From: Ceratothoa steindachneri
Taxonomy: Eukaryota > Arthropoda > Malacostraca > Isopoda > Cymothoidae
Direction of reading: 5' to 3'
Assembly: GCA_963969495.1 (NCBI GenBank)
Contig: OZ018320.1
Coordinates: 74,568,245-74,632,244 of the forward strand
DNA: 64,000 nucleotides
Shown: positions 23,890 through 37,950 of the stretch, one piece after another
How the letters are laid out: each line of letters begins with the position of its first letter
How positions within the stretch are numbered: the first letter of the stretch is position 1
Notes under the pieces: generated by a model
The model's database searches: none
What the model saw: the letters and a program-made list of their open reading frames with translations, nothing else
What the model was told of the DNA's origin: nothing
Program-made: the position numbers and the translations under genes

Positions 23890-24510
23890 GATGTACATCC
23901 AACTCGCGAATGACATCACACAAATAATCACCAGCGACAGAAAAAATCCCCGAGACATAGCACAAAGAACAGCTAGGGAGATAAAAAAACATCAACGACT
24001 ACGAACGAAGAAATAAAATAAAAACAAACAAAGACAAATTCAAAATAATACCTGTAAACAGAAGAACATCAGCTACAGTAAGAGTCGAATGAGAAGCATA
24101 TCCATACACCAAGGAAGGACGCGTCCTCGGTCTAAGTTAACAACCACAGGGTACAGCAGCCACATTACACAGAAAATTAATGAAACAAAAATTACCATAT
24201 CGGCGCTGTATAGATTCAAAAACCTAAGTAACAAAAATAAAATAAAATTATACATGGCTCTAGTTCGCCCAAAACTCCTTTACCCAATAGTACCTATGAA
24301 TTCAGTAAATAATACACAATTAAAAAAGATCCAACGCATTCAAATCAAGCCACAAGGTTCATCACTAACACAAGAAGACAATACCACATAACATCCGAGG
24401 AACTCCATCGAAGATCTGCACCGGAACCCATAAATTTAACCCTAAAGGAACGTTCAACGAAACTGTGGGATAATATAAAAAACATAATTCCCAAAACAAA
24501 ATCCGGCATA
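23890..24510 (+). pseudogene. Jockey-type LINE reverse transcriptase, C-terminal fragment
   Basis: LANDITQIITS stands where the RT catalytic box YADDxTxI is expected, so the active site is lost. It is followed by DIAQRTAREIKN, YSSHITQKINETKITISAL, YRFKNLSNKNKIKLYMALV, RPKLLYPIVPMNSVNN and (in a shifted frame) a tail ending in KERSTKLWDNIKNIIPK. The same order appears in the Jockey-like elements at 45663-46502 and 63490-63999. 5'-truncated at a (TA)n run. Confidence 0.75.
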
Positions 24511-24514
24511 TAAA

Positions 24515-25335
24515 CTACAAAAATCGTTTTTACGGCAGCGTAATAAAAACCTTAAACAACGTCAACCCGATATATAGGTAAAAAACAAACAAGATTACCG
24601 AAAAAGATAACCGACTATGAGAAACCCGCTGAGTCAAAAGTCAAAATATTAACTAGAGTAACAAAGAAGAGTACCACTAGAACTTAAAAAAAAATTACAA
24701 AAGCGAAACGAAAACAAAGTCTCGAATGCTAAATTATTATTATTATATATAATAAACTTCACATCGAAAGCAAAACAAAACAAAAAGGAAAACTTTAGCC
24801 AGGAAACCTGGTACAAAACACTATCATACTCATCCCATCGTTCATCCTACATTCATTCTCATCCCATCAACACATACTCTCTGCACAATATTTTCTATAT
24901 ATCCTATCATTCTCTCCACATTCTAACTTTGTACTATTTTGAATCTTTCTTTCATGAATTCGCCGCTTGGATAGCTAACAGACCACTCTCGTAAAGCTTG
25001 ATAAAGTAGATACAGGAGGAAAGACCAAGAGGAATTTCCGTGTATCATCGACGGTGAAATTTATTTTCACTCATAAAACTGGAAGCTCGGAGAGCTGTTT
25101 GCCAATATTTCTCCACCGAAGAGCTGTTACACTAAGAAGTAAGAAAAATATATTATTGGCACCAGAAGAACCATTTATCGCCTTTCATGTTAACTTTCAA
25201 AATTTTCAATCTCATCTATCAACTCACACACCGTTTCGCCTCCCACACCAAAAATCCTCCCTTTAGGGAGGTACTGGAAAAGAGAGAACTCAATACTTTT
25301 AGGCCAGTTAATATTTAATAATATTACTGCCTAAT
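24515..25335. other. Nothing recognised
   Basis: AT-rich remainder after the LINE fragment. It contains runs of 'cattc' and 'catcc' near 24820-24920 but no gene, RNA or clear repeat. Confidence 0.45.
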
Positions 25336-25339
25336 CCCA

Positions 25340-25740
25340 TCCCCCTCCCTGCTCCGGGGCCAAGAGCCCTCGCTGATGAAAGCTGCCACCGCGACCTCGT
25401 CTCAACTATGCAAGGCAGAGGCTTCTGCATAATTGGGGGTACAGATGGAGGGAGGTTTGAGGACTAGCCCACTGCTAGAAACCCGTACCACTGGAGCCCC
25501 CGGACAATGGGCCGGGCTGAAACCTCTGCAGGGGAATATAACAACTCCGCCTGTGGGGAGCCCCCAAGACCGCTGAGGGACATGCAACAATCTCGGTGTA
25601 TGGTAGGACGTAGCCGCGGTTTTTAATTCCCTTGAGGAGGCATCCCCGGCTAGCGATGGTTGATTCCGTGATAGCCAACAGTCATTGGTAAAGGAGGCAA
25701 GAACATATCAAAACGCTCCGGATATGATCGAATAAGATTA
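25340..25740 (+). mobile_element. GC-rich LINE 5'-UTR-like segment
   Basis: Much richer in GC than its surroundings, with blocks such as 'gactagcccactgctagaaa' and 'acccgtaccactgg'. A related block ('gggttccgcagcgggctaag') occurs in the opposite orientation at 61228 next to the 5' end of a Jockey-like LINE. No coding was seen. Inferred to be a detached 5' leader of that LINE type. Confidence 0.4.
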
Positions 25741-25792
25741 AAAGTTTAGCAATTTAGTTTTTTTTTACCAAACACATTCATTTAAAAGAGAG

Positions 25793-26060
<268 letters not shown>

Positions 26061-26151
26061 GGTGTTTCCAAGTACTTTCGAACTTAAGTAAGTTCCTTGA
26101 TAAGTTCCTTGATAAGGAACTTAATAAAGTTCGAAAGTACTTGGAAACACC
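26061..26151. repeat. Perfect 25-bp inverted repeat with nested hairpin
   Basis: The left arm 26061-26085 starts ggtgtttccaagtact. The right arm 26127-26151 is its exact complement. The 41-bp centre holds a second dyad (aagttcctt at 26102 and aaggaactt at 26114). It stands between two (TA)n arrays. Confidence 0.9.
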
Positions 26152-26219
26152 AATTTCATTTTTTCCTGCGAGACATTGCATTCATTTGCTACCCTCACGT
26201 GATACTTTGTGAGTTTTTC

Positions 26220-28110
<1,891 letters not shown>

Positions 28111-28119
28111 TACATATGT

Positions 28120-28490
28120 CCACTAAAAATCATCAAATTGATATTGATAATGCTAAAATAGTTTATAAGTCTCACAATTATATTCATCGACTCTTAATTG
28201 AATCGGCACTTATAAAAGAAATACCCAACTTTAATACTTCCGACGGCCAATTCAATACTAATACTTTAATAAGCAAGAAATTCATACTTCCGTTTCTCAA
28301 AGATGCCGACACATTCTCGCATATTCCACCTTAGCGCCACTGATTTATATGTTTGTACGTTAAGCAACTTCTGTATCTCACTTGATCACTAGCGACTGAC
28401 AATGACGGATGTCTCCGTCGAAACCTGGTTTCGCATATAAAATTAGTCCTATTACTGTGGTTCTACCCCTATAGTTACACGTACGCTACT
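28120..28490 (+). pseudogene. Penelope-like element, C-terminal tail and 3' UTR
   Basis: Open frame KIVYKSHNYIHRLLIESALI, then KEIPNFNTSDGQFNTNTL, resembling the tail that follows the GIY-YIG domain (SxxxxRxxIESxLI ... PNxNxxxG). The noncoding 3' end with 'cgtcgaaacctggtttcg' runs to a (TA)n array. It lies head to head with the minus-strand Penelope copy, and a 35-bp inverted repeat spans the junction. Confidence 0.6.
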
Positions 28491-28492
28491 GT

Positions 28493-28496
<4 letters not shown>

Positions 28497-28569
<73 letters not shown>
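28497..28569. repeat. (TA)n microsatellite
   Basis: A TA run at the 3' end of the plus-strand Penelope fragment. Confidence 0.95.
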
Positions 28570-28571
<2 letters not shown>

Positions 28572-28860
28572 TCTAATAAGTTCTCAATGATATGTTAATT
28601 CTAAGTCTCAACTTCTTTTCTCATGAATTCTATATGACACCTAAAAGTTGTGTAAACTCTGTAAGTTTGCGTGCCTACTTGAAAAGTATTTAATCTTTAC
28701 AAGTGTATTAACAATGACTAATAAACATATTGCTGATTTTTGGTTAAATTCAATAGGAATTTTGCCCCAGTTTTGCATTGTTAATTTTTTTAAAGCGGCT
28801 GCTGCCGTGAGAAAATTCGGCATAAAAGTTTGATGCTTTTTTTTTTTTTATTCTTCCCTT
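28570..28860. other. Nothing recognised
   Basis: AT-rich spacer ending in a poly-T run near 28840. No gene seen. Confidence 0.45.
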
Positions 28861-28931
28861 CTCTCTTTCTCTGTCTGTCTGCCTGCCTCTCTCTCTTTCT
28901 CTCTCTCTCTCCCTCTCTCTCTCTCTCTCTA
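28861..28931. repeat. (CT)n microsatellite
   Basis: Pyrimidine-only run of CT with interruptions, directly before the CR1-like LINE. Confidence 0.95.
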
Positions 28932-29846
28932 AACAACCACCTAGGTGTGGGTGAAAGAGCTTGCGCGATCTGCTTGAGTTAAGCTACCTAAGCTGGGAGA
29001 CTTTTAGTCCGGCAGGGTCACCCATGCCAGTAAGGTAGCTTTAATAGGATCTAGAGTAAGGGTTGTCAAACTTCTCCACCACATCTTTGATGCGTCTCCT
29101 TTCATCCCCCTACTAACCTCTTCGATTCTGTTAGTACTAAGTTTCACCAACTCTCTTCAACTGTCAAAAAAGACAACAATAAAAAACAAACATTCATCTC
29201 TATTACACATAAGTTGTTTAGCCATAAGGGCCTCACCAGCTACCTTATGCCGTGTGAGAAGAGAGGCTTTGGAACCTCTTTAAATTATGCCTTGTAGCAC
29301 TCATAGGTTGCAAGAGACTGAGATTGAAGGGATCTCAGGCGTTTGGGGTACAATTAATGGAGAAATTCTAGGTACCCCTTAGAAGCTTTCTCCTAACGTG
29401 TAGTCACCTGACCAGCCACCTGTGACCGCTACTTGGTGAACAAAGGCTCAACTGCTCTTTGGTGAAAGAGCTTTTGTGCCTTGTCAGTTGCCAGATTAGC
29501 TAAAGATCTCGGATGAAGTCGTGGGCACTTAGCTTTACTATTTGCCTTAAGTCTGGCCGTGTTTAGTTGATTAGTAGGGCTTAGTAGGAAGACAGTTACA
29601 CCTCAAGCACCCCTGTCGAAAAATTAGAGATCCAGTTCACTGGGGCTCTCGTGCTGCTCAGTTGGGAGCTGTGGCACGATTGGGGACGTCCGGCCTAGGG
29701 AAGACCTCAGGGTTGGTGTGCTTGGTCAAAGGGTTTTTGTTGGCCAAACGACCGAAAACCTCCTGGAAATAGGTGGATGTGATTAGTGCGAGAGAAAATC
29801 ACACACAAAATTTTTTTTTAATGCATATGGTCCCAGAGTTTTTAAG

Positions 29847-30958
29847 ATGGCGAAGAAGAATGGTCATCTGTTCCGCAAGTTAACCTGCAAAATCTGAAAA
29901 GTTTATAGATGGAGTGAAGACTTCGGGGGCAGGAGTCGCAAGGAGCTCACAGATGCCGTTAGTGTCTGTGACTTCTGCGTATTAGAAAAGCGCCTGGGGG
30001 AGAGCATCGCTCAACTGAGAGAGGAGAATTTCCTCCTCAAGAGGGAGGTTCAACTCTTCAAAATAGAGAGGTGCAGATTCTCAGGCGAGATGGCTTCCGA
30101 CGTCCAAGAGCAGGAGTCTTCTGCTGCAGGACTGGCTCAACGAGCCAAAAAGAAGAAAAGAAAGAGGAAGAAGGGAAAGAAGAAAGAATAGAAATTAGAA
30201 CGAAAAGAAGAGAAAGTAGAAAGAGAAGAAAAGAAAGTGGAAACAGAGGACGAGAAAGTAGAAACAGAAGAAGAGAAACGAGAAACAGAAGAAGTGAAAA
30301 CAAAGGAAAACAAGGAAAAGAAGAAGAAGAAAAATGTAGAGAAAGAAGAGGAAACCGGCAAGTCACTTCCGAAAGGAAAGACTCGGTCGTCTGCAGACAA
30401 ATGTGCAAGGGTCACCCTTATTGGTGATTCTCAAGCACGGGGTCTTTAGCCCCTGCTATCGGCTCGCCTTCGCACTAGTGTGAAGGTAAGCTGCCTTCCA
30501 GGACGGGGTAACCACCACATCAGAGTAGAGGCGGAGAAATCTCAGATTTCTGAGAGCTCAGTCGTTGCTCTGATGGTAAGTGGCAACGACCTCTAACTGA
30601 GAGGAGGTAGGGTAGGCACTACGTATAAAATCCTCCACACGGTCGATGAACGTCTCTTTGAGCCGGTGCTGGGCAGATTTTTGTACAGAAGAGGGGGTCT
30701 TTTTAAAGGACCCGTACCGCACCTTTTATGTTAAGAATGATCTCTACCAAAGAGACGGGCTACATCTTTCCTTTAAATGAAAGGCCTTTCTGTCGAACAT
30801 GATCCAGGATGTCGTAGAGAAAACCCAAAGGAGTATCCGGTCCAGAGTGAGGGCAGACATACGCCAGTACGTCCGTGTCACTCCTGGAAAGACCTTGTCA
30901 GAGGTCGCAAAGAGTGGTGCCTCCTCACCAACAAATAAGCCGGGAAACGGAAGAGCTT
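29847..30958 (+). pseudogene. CR1 ORF1 with SGNH-type esterase domain
   Basis: N-terminus MAKKNGHLFRKLTCKI, a Cys-x2-Cys (VCDFCVLEKRL) and a short coiled coil (LGESIAQLREENFLLKREV). A long lysine/glutamate-rich tract follows (about 30130-30360). The esterase-like part then begins with VTLIGDSQARGL (nucleophile Ser in GDS) and continues to VVALMVSGNDL. The family function is a lipid or ester hydrolase domain found in CR1 ORF1, with an uncertain role in retrotransposition. At least seven internal stops interrupt it. The terminal His block is not preserved. Confidence 0.7.
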
Positions 30959-30974
30959 AGGGAGTCCTACATTC

Positions 30975-33717
30975 GGGGACTCCCTGAAAGTTCTTCTGTT
31001 TAATGCGAGGTCGATCAGGAACAAGTTTCTTGAACTTCGTGCCCTCGTAGCGACGGAAGAACCTAAAATGGTAGCCATAACAGAGTCGTAGGTAAAAACC
31101 TCAAACCGAGATTTTGAAGGTGAATTCACGATTCCCGGTTACCAACTCTTCCAAAAAGATAAGCCAGACAGAAAAGGATGGCGGTGTGATGTTGTATGTC
31201 AATGATACACTAAAATCGACGAACTGCAACATTGTATCCGACCACGAGCTACTAGGAGTTGACCTAGATATAGTTCCTGCCATATACAGGACCCTGGTGA
31301 TTTACAGACCCCCTGCCCAACTCGTTAAAAAGGACAGGGATCTGTAACGACTATTGGGTAAACTTTTTCAAGACAGTGTGTGTATTGCCATGGGTGATTT
31401 CAATACCCAAGTTGACTGGGAAACGAGATAGCCCTGTGGCGAGAACGCACTACTCCTGGAGTTCACGAACAACGAGTTCCTGACTCAATGGGTGAGAGAG
31501 CCGACGAGAGGCAATAATACCCTCGACTTGGTTTTCACCTCTGAGGATGACATCGTTGAGGATCTCTCTATAGGCTAAGAGCTCGGTACCAGTGATCACC
31601 GACCAGTCACATTTATAGTCAAGGTCCCCAAGGTATAGTCTGCGACTAGTAAATCGAGGAAACTTGATTTGAGAAGAGCAGACTGGATTGACTGATGCGA
31701 GGCTAGAAGTGTTCGAGGATGTTGAATTTTCGTGGAATAGATTTAAACTTACGTTTATGAGTCCTTAATCGCGATTCATTCCTTTGAAAAGCCTCCGTCA
31801 GTCTTCCGTTCAACCAAAGTGGTTTAATCGAGAAATCGGTCAACTGTGGGGGAGAAGAGAACGGTGTACCGGCAGTTAAAGATTTCTGGAGACTTTGAGG
31901 AGTACCGTAGACTAGCTAGGAGAGTGAAGCCCAGCATAAGGGCTGCAAAGCGTGCCGAGGAGCTCAGAGTGGCAAGACTCTGCAAGGAAAATCCCAAGGA
32001 GTTATTTGGTTATGTAAATAGCCGTAAACCAATCCATCGCACGATTGGCCCTTTAGTGAATGAGGAGGGGTCATTAAAGTACTGAGATGCAGAAAATGAT
32101 AACCACCTCAACAACTACTTCTTCTCAGTGTTTACTGAAAAGTGTGGTCCCATCCCCCAACCCATGGATTCTTACTTGGGGGAAAAGCTGGAGAAAATGG
32201 TCTTCACCCAAGGAGAAATAGAAAAAAAGATCACTGATCTAAAGACGAATAAGTCCCCTGGCCCGGACAGGTTTCTACCTAAAGTGTTGAAAGAAGTGCG
32301 CGATGAAGTGTCACGACATCTGAACACAATCTTTGCCATGTCAATCCGGACCGGATGCGTTCCTAGAGACTGACGTGAAGCGAAGGTGACTCCAATCTTC
32401 AAGAAAGGAGACCCTAGCCAGCCGTTGAACTACTGACCTATTAGTTTAACCTCAATAGTCGGTAAACTCATGGAAAGCATCATGGTGGACAAAATGACGT
32501 CATATTTAGAGTCAAACCTGCTACTAATGAGTTCCCAGCACGGTTTCCAAAGACAACGGTCATGCCTAACGAACCTTGTGGAATTCTTCCACTTCGTTTT
32601 CAGTGAGCATGGTCGGGATAAGACGGTGGATGTTATCTACTTAGACTTTCAAAAAGCCTTCGATAAGGTACCACACTGACACCGCCTCCGGAAAGTGCGA
32701 GCGCTGGGCATAGACGGAAAGGTAGCAGACTGGATAGAGAACTGGCTAAGCGGCAGACGGCAACGGGTGGTGCTGAATGGACAAGCTTCTAAGTGGATGC
32801 CCGTCACCAGTGGTGTACCCCAAGGTTCTGTCCTGGGACCACTACTTTTCATTATCTATGTTAATGACATGGATGGTGACATGGTTGCGAATATTTCTAA
32901 ATTTGCCGACGATACCAAGCCTGGCATGAACGTTGCAAAGGAAGGAAACACTTCCCGCCTACAAGAAGATCTCCGAAAGATTGGGGAGTGGCCAGACACG
33001 TGGCAAATGCCTTTTAACGTGAAAAAATGCAAAGTAATGCATATCGGCCATCGAAACCTCCAATCACGGTTTATCCTTAAGGGCACTGCCTTCAAACGCA
33101 CTGATACTGAGAAGGACTTGGGTGTAACAATCACTAGTGACCACAAGTTCTCGAAACAGTGCATAGAGGCGGAGAAAAGGGCCCAAAGGAAGTTAGGATA
33201 TACGAGTATAAAGCGACAGTTTGGATATCGAAACAAGGAAATAGTACTCTGTTTGTACAATTCACTTGTCCGACCGCACCTGGAGTATACCGTACATTTT
33301 TGGAGTCCTTCGTTTCGAAAGGATATCGCGAAATTGGAACGTGTGCAAGCCAGAGCAACCAAACTGATTCCCTCTATCAGACACAAAAGTTACGATGATA
33401 GATTAAGAAAACTAGATCTGTTCTCGTTGGAGACCCGGAGACTGCGTGGTCAGCTTATCGAAGTGTTTAAAATACTTCGAGGCTCCGACAATGTAGACTA
33501 CACTGATGTCTTCCAACTTAGTGAGGGTAGAACTAGAAATCACAGCTACAAACTTCAGCTGAAGCATTACTACCGCGATCTGTGTAGGAATTTTCTCACA
33601 TACAGCATTTGTGGTAGCTGGAACGCACTTCCAGTGGAAGTTTTCAACAGCAATTCTGTTGATCAGTTCAAGTCAAGACTGGACAAAGTCTTGAAAAGTG
33701 GCCGTTTGGGCATGTAA
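30975..33717 (+). pseudogene. CR1 ORF2: endonuclease and reverse transcriptase
   Basis: Endonuclease: LLFNARSIRNKFLELRALVA, MVAITES followed by a stop, AMGDFNTQVDWETR and TSDHRPVTFIV, the APE-type catalytic blocks. Reverse transcriptase: KTNKSPGPDRFLPKVLK, LTSIVGKLMESIM, SQHGFQRQRSCLTNLVEF, VIYLDFQKAFDKVPH, VTSGVPQGSVLGPLLFIIY, then KFADDTKPGMN with the catalytic DD. The C-terminal connection LVRPHLEYTVHFWSPSFRKD and RGQLIEVFKI is intact. The last 340 codons (32695-33717) are open; upstream at least eight stops or frameshifts break the ORF. Target-primed reverse transcription would be its role if intact. Confidence 0.9.
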
Positions 33718-33774
33718 GCCGTTGAGCAGAACTTTGCCTGCTCGATGTCTAGTCCAAAGGTAGTCTTTGTAGCT

Positions 33775-33791
33775 CTCTCTCTCTCTCTCTT
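33775..33791. repeat. (CT)n tail of the CR1-like LINE
   Basis: A CT run of 17 bp immediately after the LINE 3' UTR. Confidence 0.85.
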
Positions 33792-34305
33792 CCTTACTCT
33801 TGAAGACCTGGGATCCTCATTCAACTATCTCTTTATTTGCTATCTAATTAACTAACTTTAGTTCTCAGCATTTATGATCAATTAGATATCAGATGAATGA
33901 ATGTAAGTAAATGAATTACACAATGTAACATGTAACCTTGGTTGCTTGGTTACAGATTAGAAGACGAGTTCACAAAATATATGTTAGCTTTATCAAGAAA
34001 GTCATTAAGATTCGAAATAAAAAAGTTTTTTAAATTTAATAAAAGCCTTTCATCAACAATATAACACACGTTGGAATTGAATTAAAATACTTTATGATTT
34101 TTTTACCAAGCTAAACTAAAAGGCAGTCTTTATACACTCAAAAGGCTTTGTCTTTATGCACCCAAATGCTTTTAAAAAAAAATACTGAATAAAAAATGTT
34201 TATGTCACTTAGGCGAGTTCACCTTTGGTAGCCTTACTTCCTTGAATCTTTGCTTTGTTTGAGATGTTCGAGAAATTTAGAAGCTCACAAACTGCGTCCT
34301 GCAAG
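33792..34305. other. Nothing recognised
   Basis: AT-rich, no gene or repeat identified. Confidence 0.45.
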
Positions 34306-34309
34306 TTCA

Positions 34310-34990
34310 GTTTGAAAATGTAATGAAGTCATTCATCAACCTTTTTAATACTATGATATAAACTTTCTGTTTTCGTCTTGACTCACTCTCGCCTAGGTTA
34401 GTAGTTCTTAAGTCATCACACTCAACCCAGTTATCATTAGACTTTAAAAAAACTGAATAGTGGTCTGAGTTTAATTGAACACCAATATTCTTAATGGTGT
34501 CAACAACTTCATATATTTGCATGCCTTCTCCGGTCCGGATTTTTACGTCAGAAAATAGTGTTGATTCTGCATCAATCTTTGTAGAAGCCCTTCTTCTTCC
34601 CAAATTCTGTAATTCAAACCTTTTAAAGTGAATGATGAGGAAATTCAAGAAGCACGATATGGCTTGGAAGGCATAACTATTTCTATCAATGTCATTTTCA
34701 GTTGAATTGAATTACTTTTGTATAGCATTTTTGGCATTAAACTTGGTATTTCCTTCTCTCTCTTTTTTTGTTCGTAATTTGAATTGGAGCGATAGACATT
34801 GGAGTGGTGGTAGTGGGTTACCCTTGACATCCTGCACATGAGATTTAGTCCTCAATTTTATGCCACGAAAATGATAATGATGGAATGATTTGGAGAAAAC
34901 TAGGCATGCATTGTGCTTCATCATGGTGCTTTTCCATTTCAATGGGTGATGTTATTCCCATTACTCTTAGCATAAGGTGCTTTAAAGCCA
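34310..34990 (-). pseudogene. USP-type deubiquitinase, C-terminal catalytic fragment
   Basis: The minus strand reads FLIIHFKRFELQNLGRRRAS, then YEVVDTIKNIGVQLNSDHYS, VFLKSNDNWVECDD and KVYIIVLKRL. This matches the last third of ubiquitin-specific proteases (peptidase C19): LxIHxKRF, then NSGHYxxxxK, W-x4-DD. The catalytic His is present, but the invariant Gly before it is Asp (SDHY), which is unusual. Upstream, in shifted frames, a possible zinc-ribbon remnant (FNAKNAIQK region) can be followed to about 34990. The Cys box is absent. It could be a processed pseudogene, one exon of a divergent gene, or transposon cargo. No intron signals were resolved. Confidence 0.6.
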
Positions 34991-34994
34991 TCAT

Positions 34995-36740
34995 CCTGTT
35001 GACACTTGATTCTCGATCTGTAACCAGATGGCCCACATCCCATGGTGTAGGTGTTTAAATTTTTTTACTGTTATTAAACAGCAGAGTTCATATGCGTGGA
35101 TGATGAGGTTGCACATCCACCAACCTTCCTATCTTGAAATTTCATCCCTCAACTTGGCATAAATTTGATATTAGGGGGTTTAATTTAAAAGCGGTTGATT
35201 TACTCAGGCTTAAGAGAAAATAGAGGCGAAATTTCACCGTAATCGATTCTATTATTGAAATCACTTCGGTAGATGAGTTTTATTTCTTTGGCAAGAGTCA
35301 GAAATGTGGCCATATATTCGAATTAAGGTACATAGTGGATCTTAAATTACGAATTTCGCTCATTTATCAATTTTCATCCTTTGTGCGATTAGTATATGGT
35401 ATAACCTTATTTTTTTTAAATATAAAAGACGTGTTCGTGTCTCCTCTTCTTAGTGATATAGGAGTGAAGATGCTGAGATTAATAGGTAACTTTTAATGAT
35501 TTTTTATTTAAAGTGAAAAAATGAAAAATTGATTATTCTCTTGCATCACTGAGCTTTGGGGAGGGAAAGTCTGTGGGATTATGAGCCCTACTTTTACGTT
35601 ATTTTGAATAAAAAAAAATTCAAACATCTTCAAGACTAGACTATTTAAGCTAAAGCATTTTGCTTGGTGTAATTATCTAACGGATTTTGAGTACTAGTCC
35701 CGTAGATGGGATCATTAGAATCCCATGATTTCCTCAAGATTTCACAAACTCCTCAAGCAAAAAAGGAAAACCTGATTTTCTCCATTGGGACAAAAATTGG
35801 CATAAGAAAAGTTAAACCTTTTTTCCCGATTAGCCCTGTAAGATGTACTCATATAGGGTTGTATTAATATTTTTTTAAACTTAGCTTGCATAATCCCGAC
35901 CTACCCCCATAAATTTATGGATATATTTAAATTGCTTATGTGCATGTCTTTTGGGTGACTACCCTCGTTCTTAGATTAAATTATGCGTGTAAATTTTATA
36001 CACAATGTCTAGTCAATGAAAGGTAAATATGTGCCTCCTGTTCTATTGACAATACCAAGATATGCACAAATATGACCATTTAATATATTCTGCGTCAATC
36101 CAAGATAGGTTTCGTATTTACATTGCGTGGAGTTTATAAATGATGGAGGCCAATCCAGTGGTTTCCTTTTAGTCATTTTGAATAAGAAATTAGTTAAAAT
36201 ACTAACTATATTTGTCACCTTGTCTAAAATACTATTCAGAGTCACAAGATTACCCTAGTCAGTTTGAATTTGATTAACATTTAGGGCATCCTGAAAATGG
36301 ATAACCGAAAGTGCTTGATGACTGTAAGAATGCAGTAATAGTTCTGTGGAATAAAGGCTAAGGAGAGAAATGTGAATGTAAGGGCTAGAAGGGGATACAT
36401 CTCTTCATTGTTGTAGGTAAAGTGCATGGAAAAATTGTAGTTAAATATCCTTATATGACCTATGGTATCTTATATGGTCTCTATTAGCATTTATTTATAT
36501 AGCTAGGAAGACTTTTTGTAACACCAGGCATGCAAATACATTCTTTAATTAAAACATGCTATTGCTGGCATAACAACGAGCGGTTGCACGGTTCGCTCTT
36601 ACAGAACTGTCAAATTTCCTTTGTGTGCTCAACAATCTTGGTTCTGCAAAATAATTGTAGCCACGGAGAAACTTAAACCACTGTAAGTAATATTGTTGTA
36701 GAACTTAATGTTGAAAACCAGCGTCAAAGAAATGCTACAT
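34995..36740. other. 1.7 kb without a recognised gene
   Basis: AT-rich. No coding similarity was noticed on either strand. Confidence 0.45.
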
Positions 36741-36741
36741 A

Positions 36742-36782
36742 ACTGTGAGTTAAACTGCAATGAACGCAGTTTAACTCACAGT
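36742..36782. repeat. Perfect 17-bp inverted repeat, 7-nt loop
   Basis: The arms actgtgagttaaactgc and gcagtttaactcacagt enclose aatgaac. It could form a hairpin or be a binding-site dyad. It is isolated from any gene, about 280 bp before the hAT fragment. Confidence 0.9.
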
Positions 36783-37019
36783 GGTAGGCAATGGTAAGCT
36801 TTGTTGGCACTGCATCTAAGACACCTGGGAGAGACTTCTCATCAATGCGAACTAAATGGCTGTCATGCCTCGATCCAGTGGAGGGCTGAGGGGGCTGAAG
36901 CACCTGCCCCTATGGAATTTGCCCTTTCATTAGCCCATAGTGAAAAGCGAAGCAACCTCATTAAGCATCCCCCACAATGAGGATTCAGTCGTATTCATCG
37001 AATTTTTGCAGGTTATTGC

Positions 37020-37782
37020 CAGCTTCATAGAGGATGACAGCAACTCGGACGCGACGGAGGGACTCTTACTGATCGCAATCCGAAGCCGCACTTTCTGATT
37101 AGCCTTGTCATCGCTGAGTCGGTTCTATCTCACACTGTGGAGCCAAGCCGAGCCCTGCGCCTTATTATGGTTGATTTCATCTCAGTATACGCTACGGTCG
37201 ATGAAGTGGAGACGTATTTCAACAAAACCCGAAAATGTGCACTGACCATCTACCACTACTTCGTTAAGAAGGCATAGGAGCTCTTCCGTGAGATCGGCTC
37301 GTCACCTGACACTATTCCTCTTCCTCGAGTTTGTAGGCAGCAAACGGAGCAAGCGAATGGACCTTACCAGATACATGATGAATATTACCGCCGATATATC
37401 AAGATCTCGTTCATTGACTAGGTCGTCTTCGAAGTCAAACAACTGCTCAGCGGAATCTACTGAGATGTTGCTGCTTTACTTGAGCCTCGTCAAGGCGGAA
37501 GCAGAGTGCTGGTTTTGTTCAACAATCAAGTTTGACTCTGTTTAAGATGATTTATACCACGTCCAGACCAGAATGTATTCGAACCTGGCCAGGCTGCTCC
37601 AATTTCTGATCGCTTTCCCAGTCTCGAGTTCGGAGGCCAAGCGTTCATTTTCGGGCCTGAAACGACTGAAAACCTACTTGAAGAATAGCATTGGTCATAA
37701 CCGACCCAACCGCCTGGCGCTGATTGACGTTCACAACGAAATTGATGTTAGAATAGACAGCTTAATCAATGTATTTACCTAA
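37020..37782 (+). pseudogene. hAT (ZMYM1-like) transposase, C-terminal fragment
   Basis: In a shifted frame, SPDTIPLPRVCRQQTERAN, EYYRRYIKISFIDQVVFEV and KQLLSGIY appear. Then an open frame at 37573-37782 gives LLQFLIAFPVSSSEAKRSFS, GLKRLKTYLKNSIGHNRPN and LALIDVHNEI. This is the hAT dimerisation domain of the group whose best-known relatives are zinc-finger MYM-type 1 proteins. Several frameshifts and stops show that it is dead. A GC-rich block near 36880-36915 could be its end, not proven. Confidence 0.75.
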
Positions 37783-37925
37783 ATAAATAGGATGTTGATG
37801 TTCATATGAAATCCCGTTGCCAATGCTGTGTGTTAGATGTTATTTTACCCTCTGAGACCCTTTATGTTTATATTTCTTTCTTAAGCCATTCTTCTGTTCT
37901 GCTTTTCAGAAAGAGTTATGTAATA

Positions 37926-37950
37926 ATATATATATATATATATATATATA
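37926..37950. repeat. Short (TA)n run
   Basis: About 25 bp of TA about 145 bp after the hAT fragment. Confidence 0.9.

Larger units (their letters stand above)
28940..33791 (+). mobile_element. CR1-like LINE, long copy A
   Basis: About 0.9 kb of leader (28940-29846) without coding, then ORF1 with an esterase-type domain, then ORF2 with endonuclease and reverse transcriptase, then a short 3' tail ending in (CT)n. Total about 4.85 kb, near full length for the CR1 group. A (CT)n tract also precedes the element. Many single stops show decay, several as TGA where Trp or Arg is expected. Confidence 0.85.

Noticed and set aside
30058..30415. Minus-strand Ser/Leu/Phe-rich frame resembling a membrane protein
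   Set aside because: It is the complement of the Lys/Glu-rich tract of the CR1 ORF1 on the + strand.
28861..33791. CT tracts on both sides of CR1 copy A as a target duplication
   Set aside because: The two tracts differ in length and interruptions and could be a LINE tail plus an unrelated microsatellite, so no duplication is claimed.
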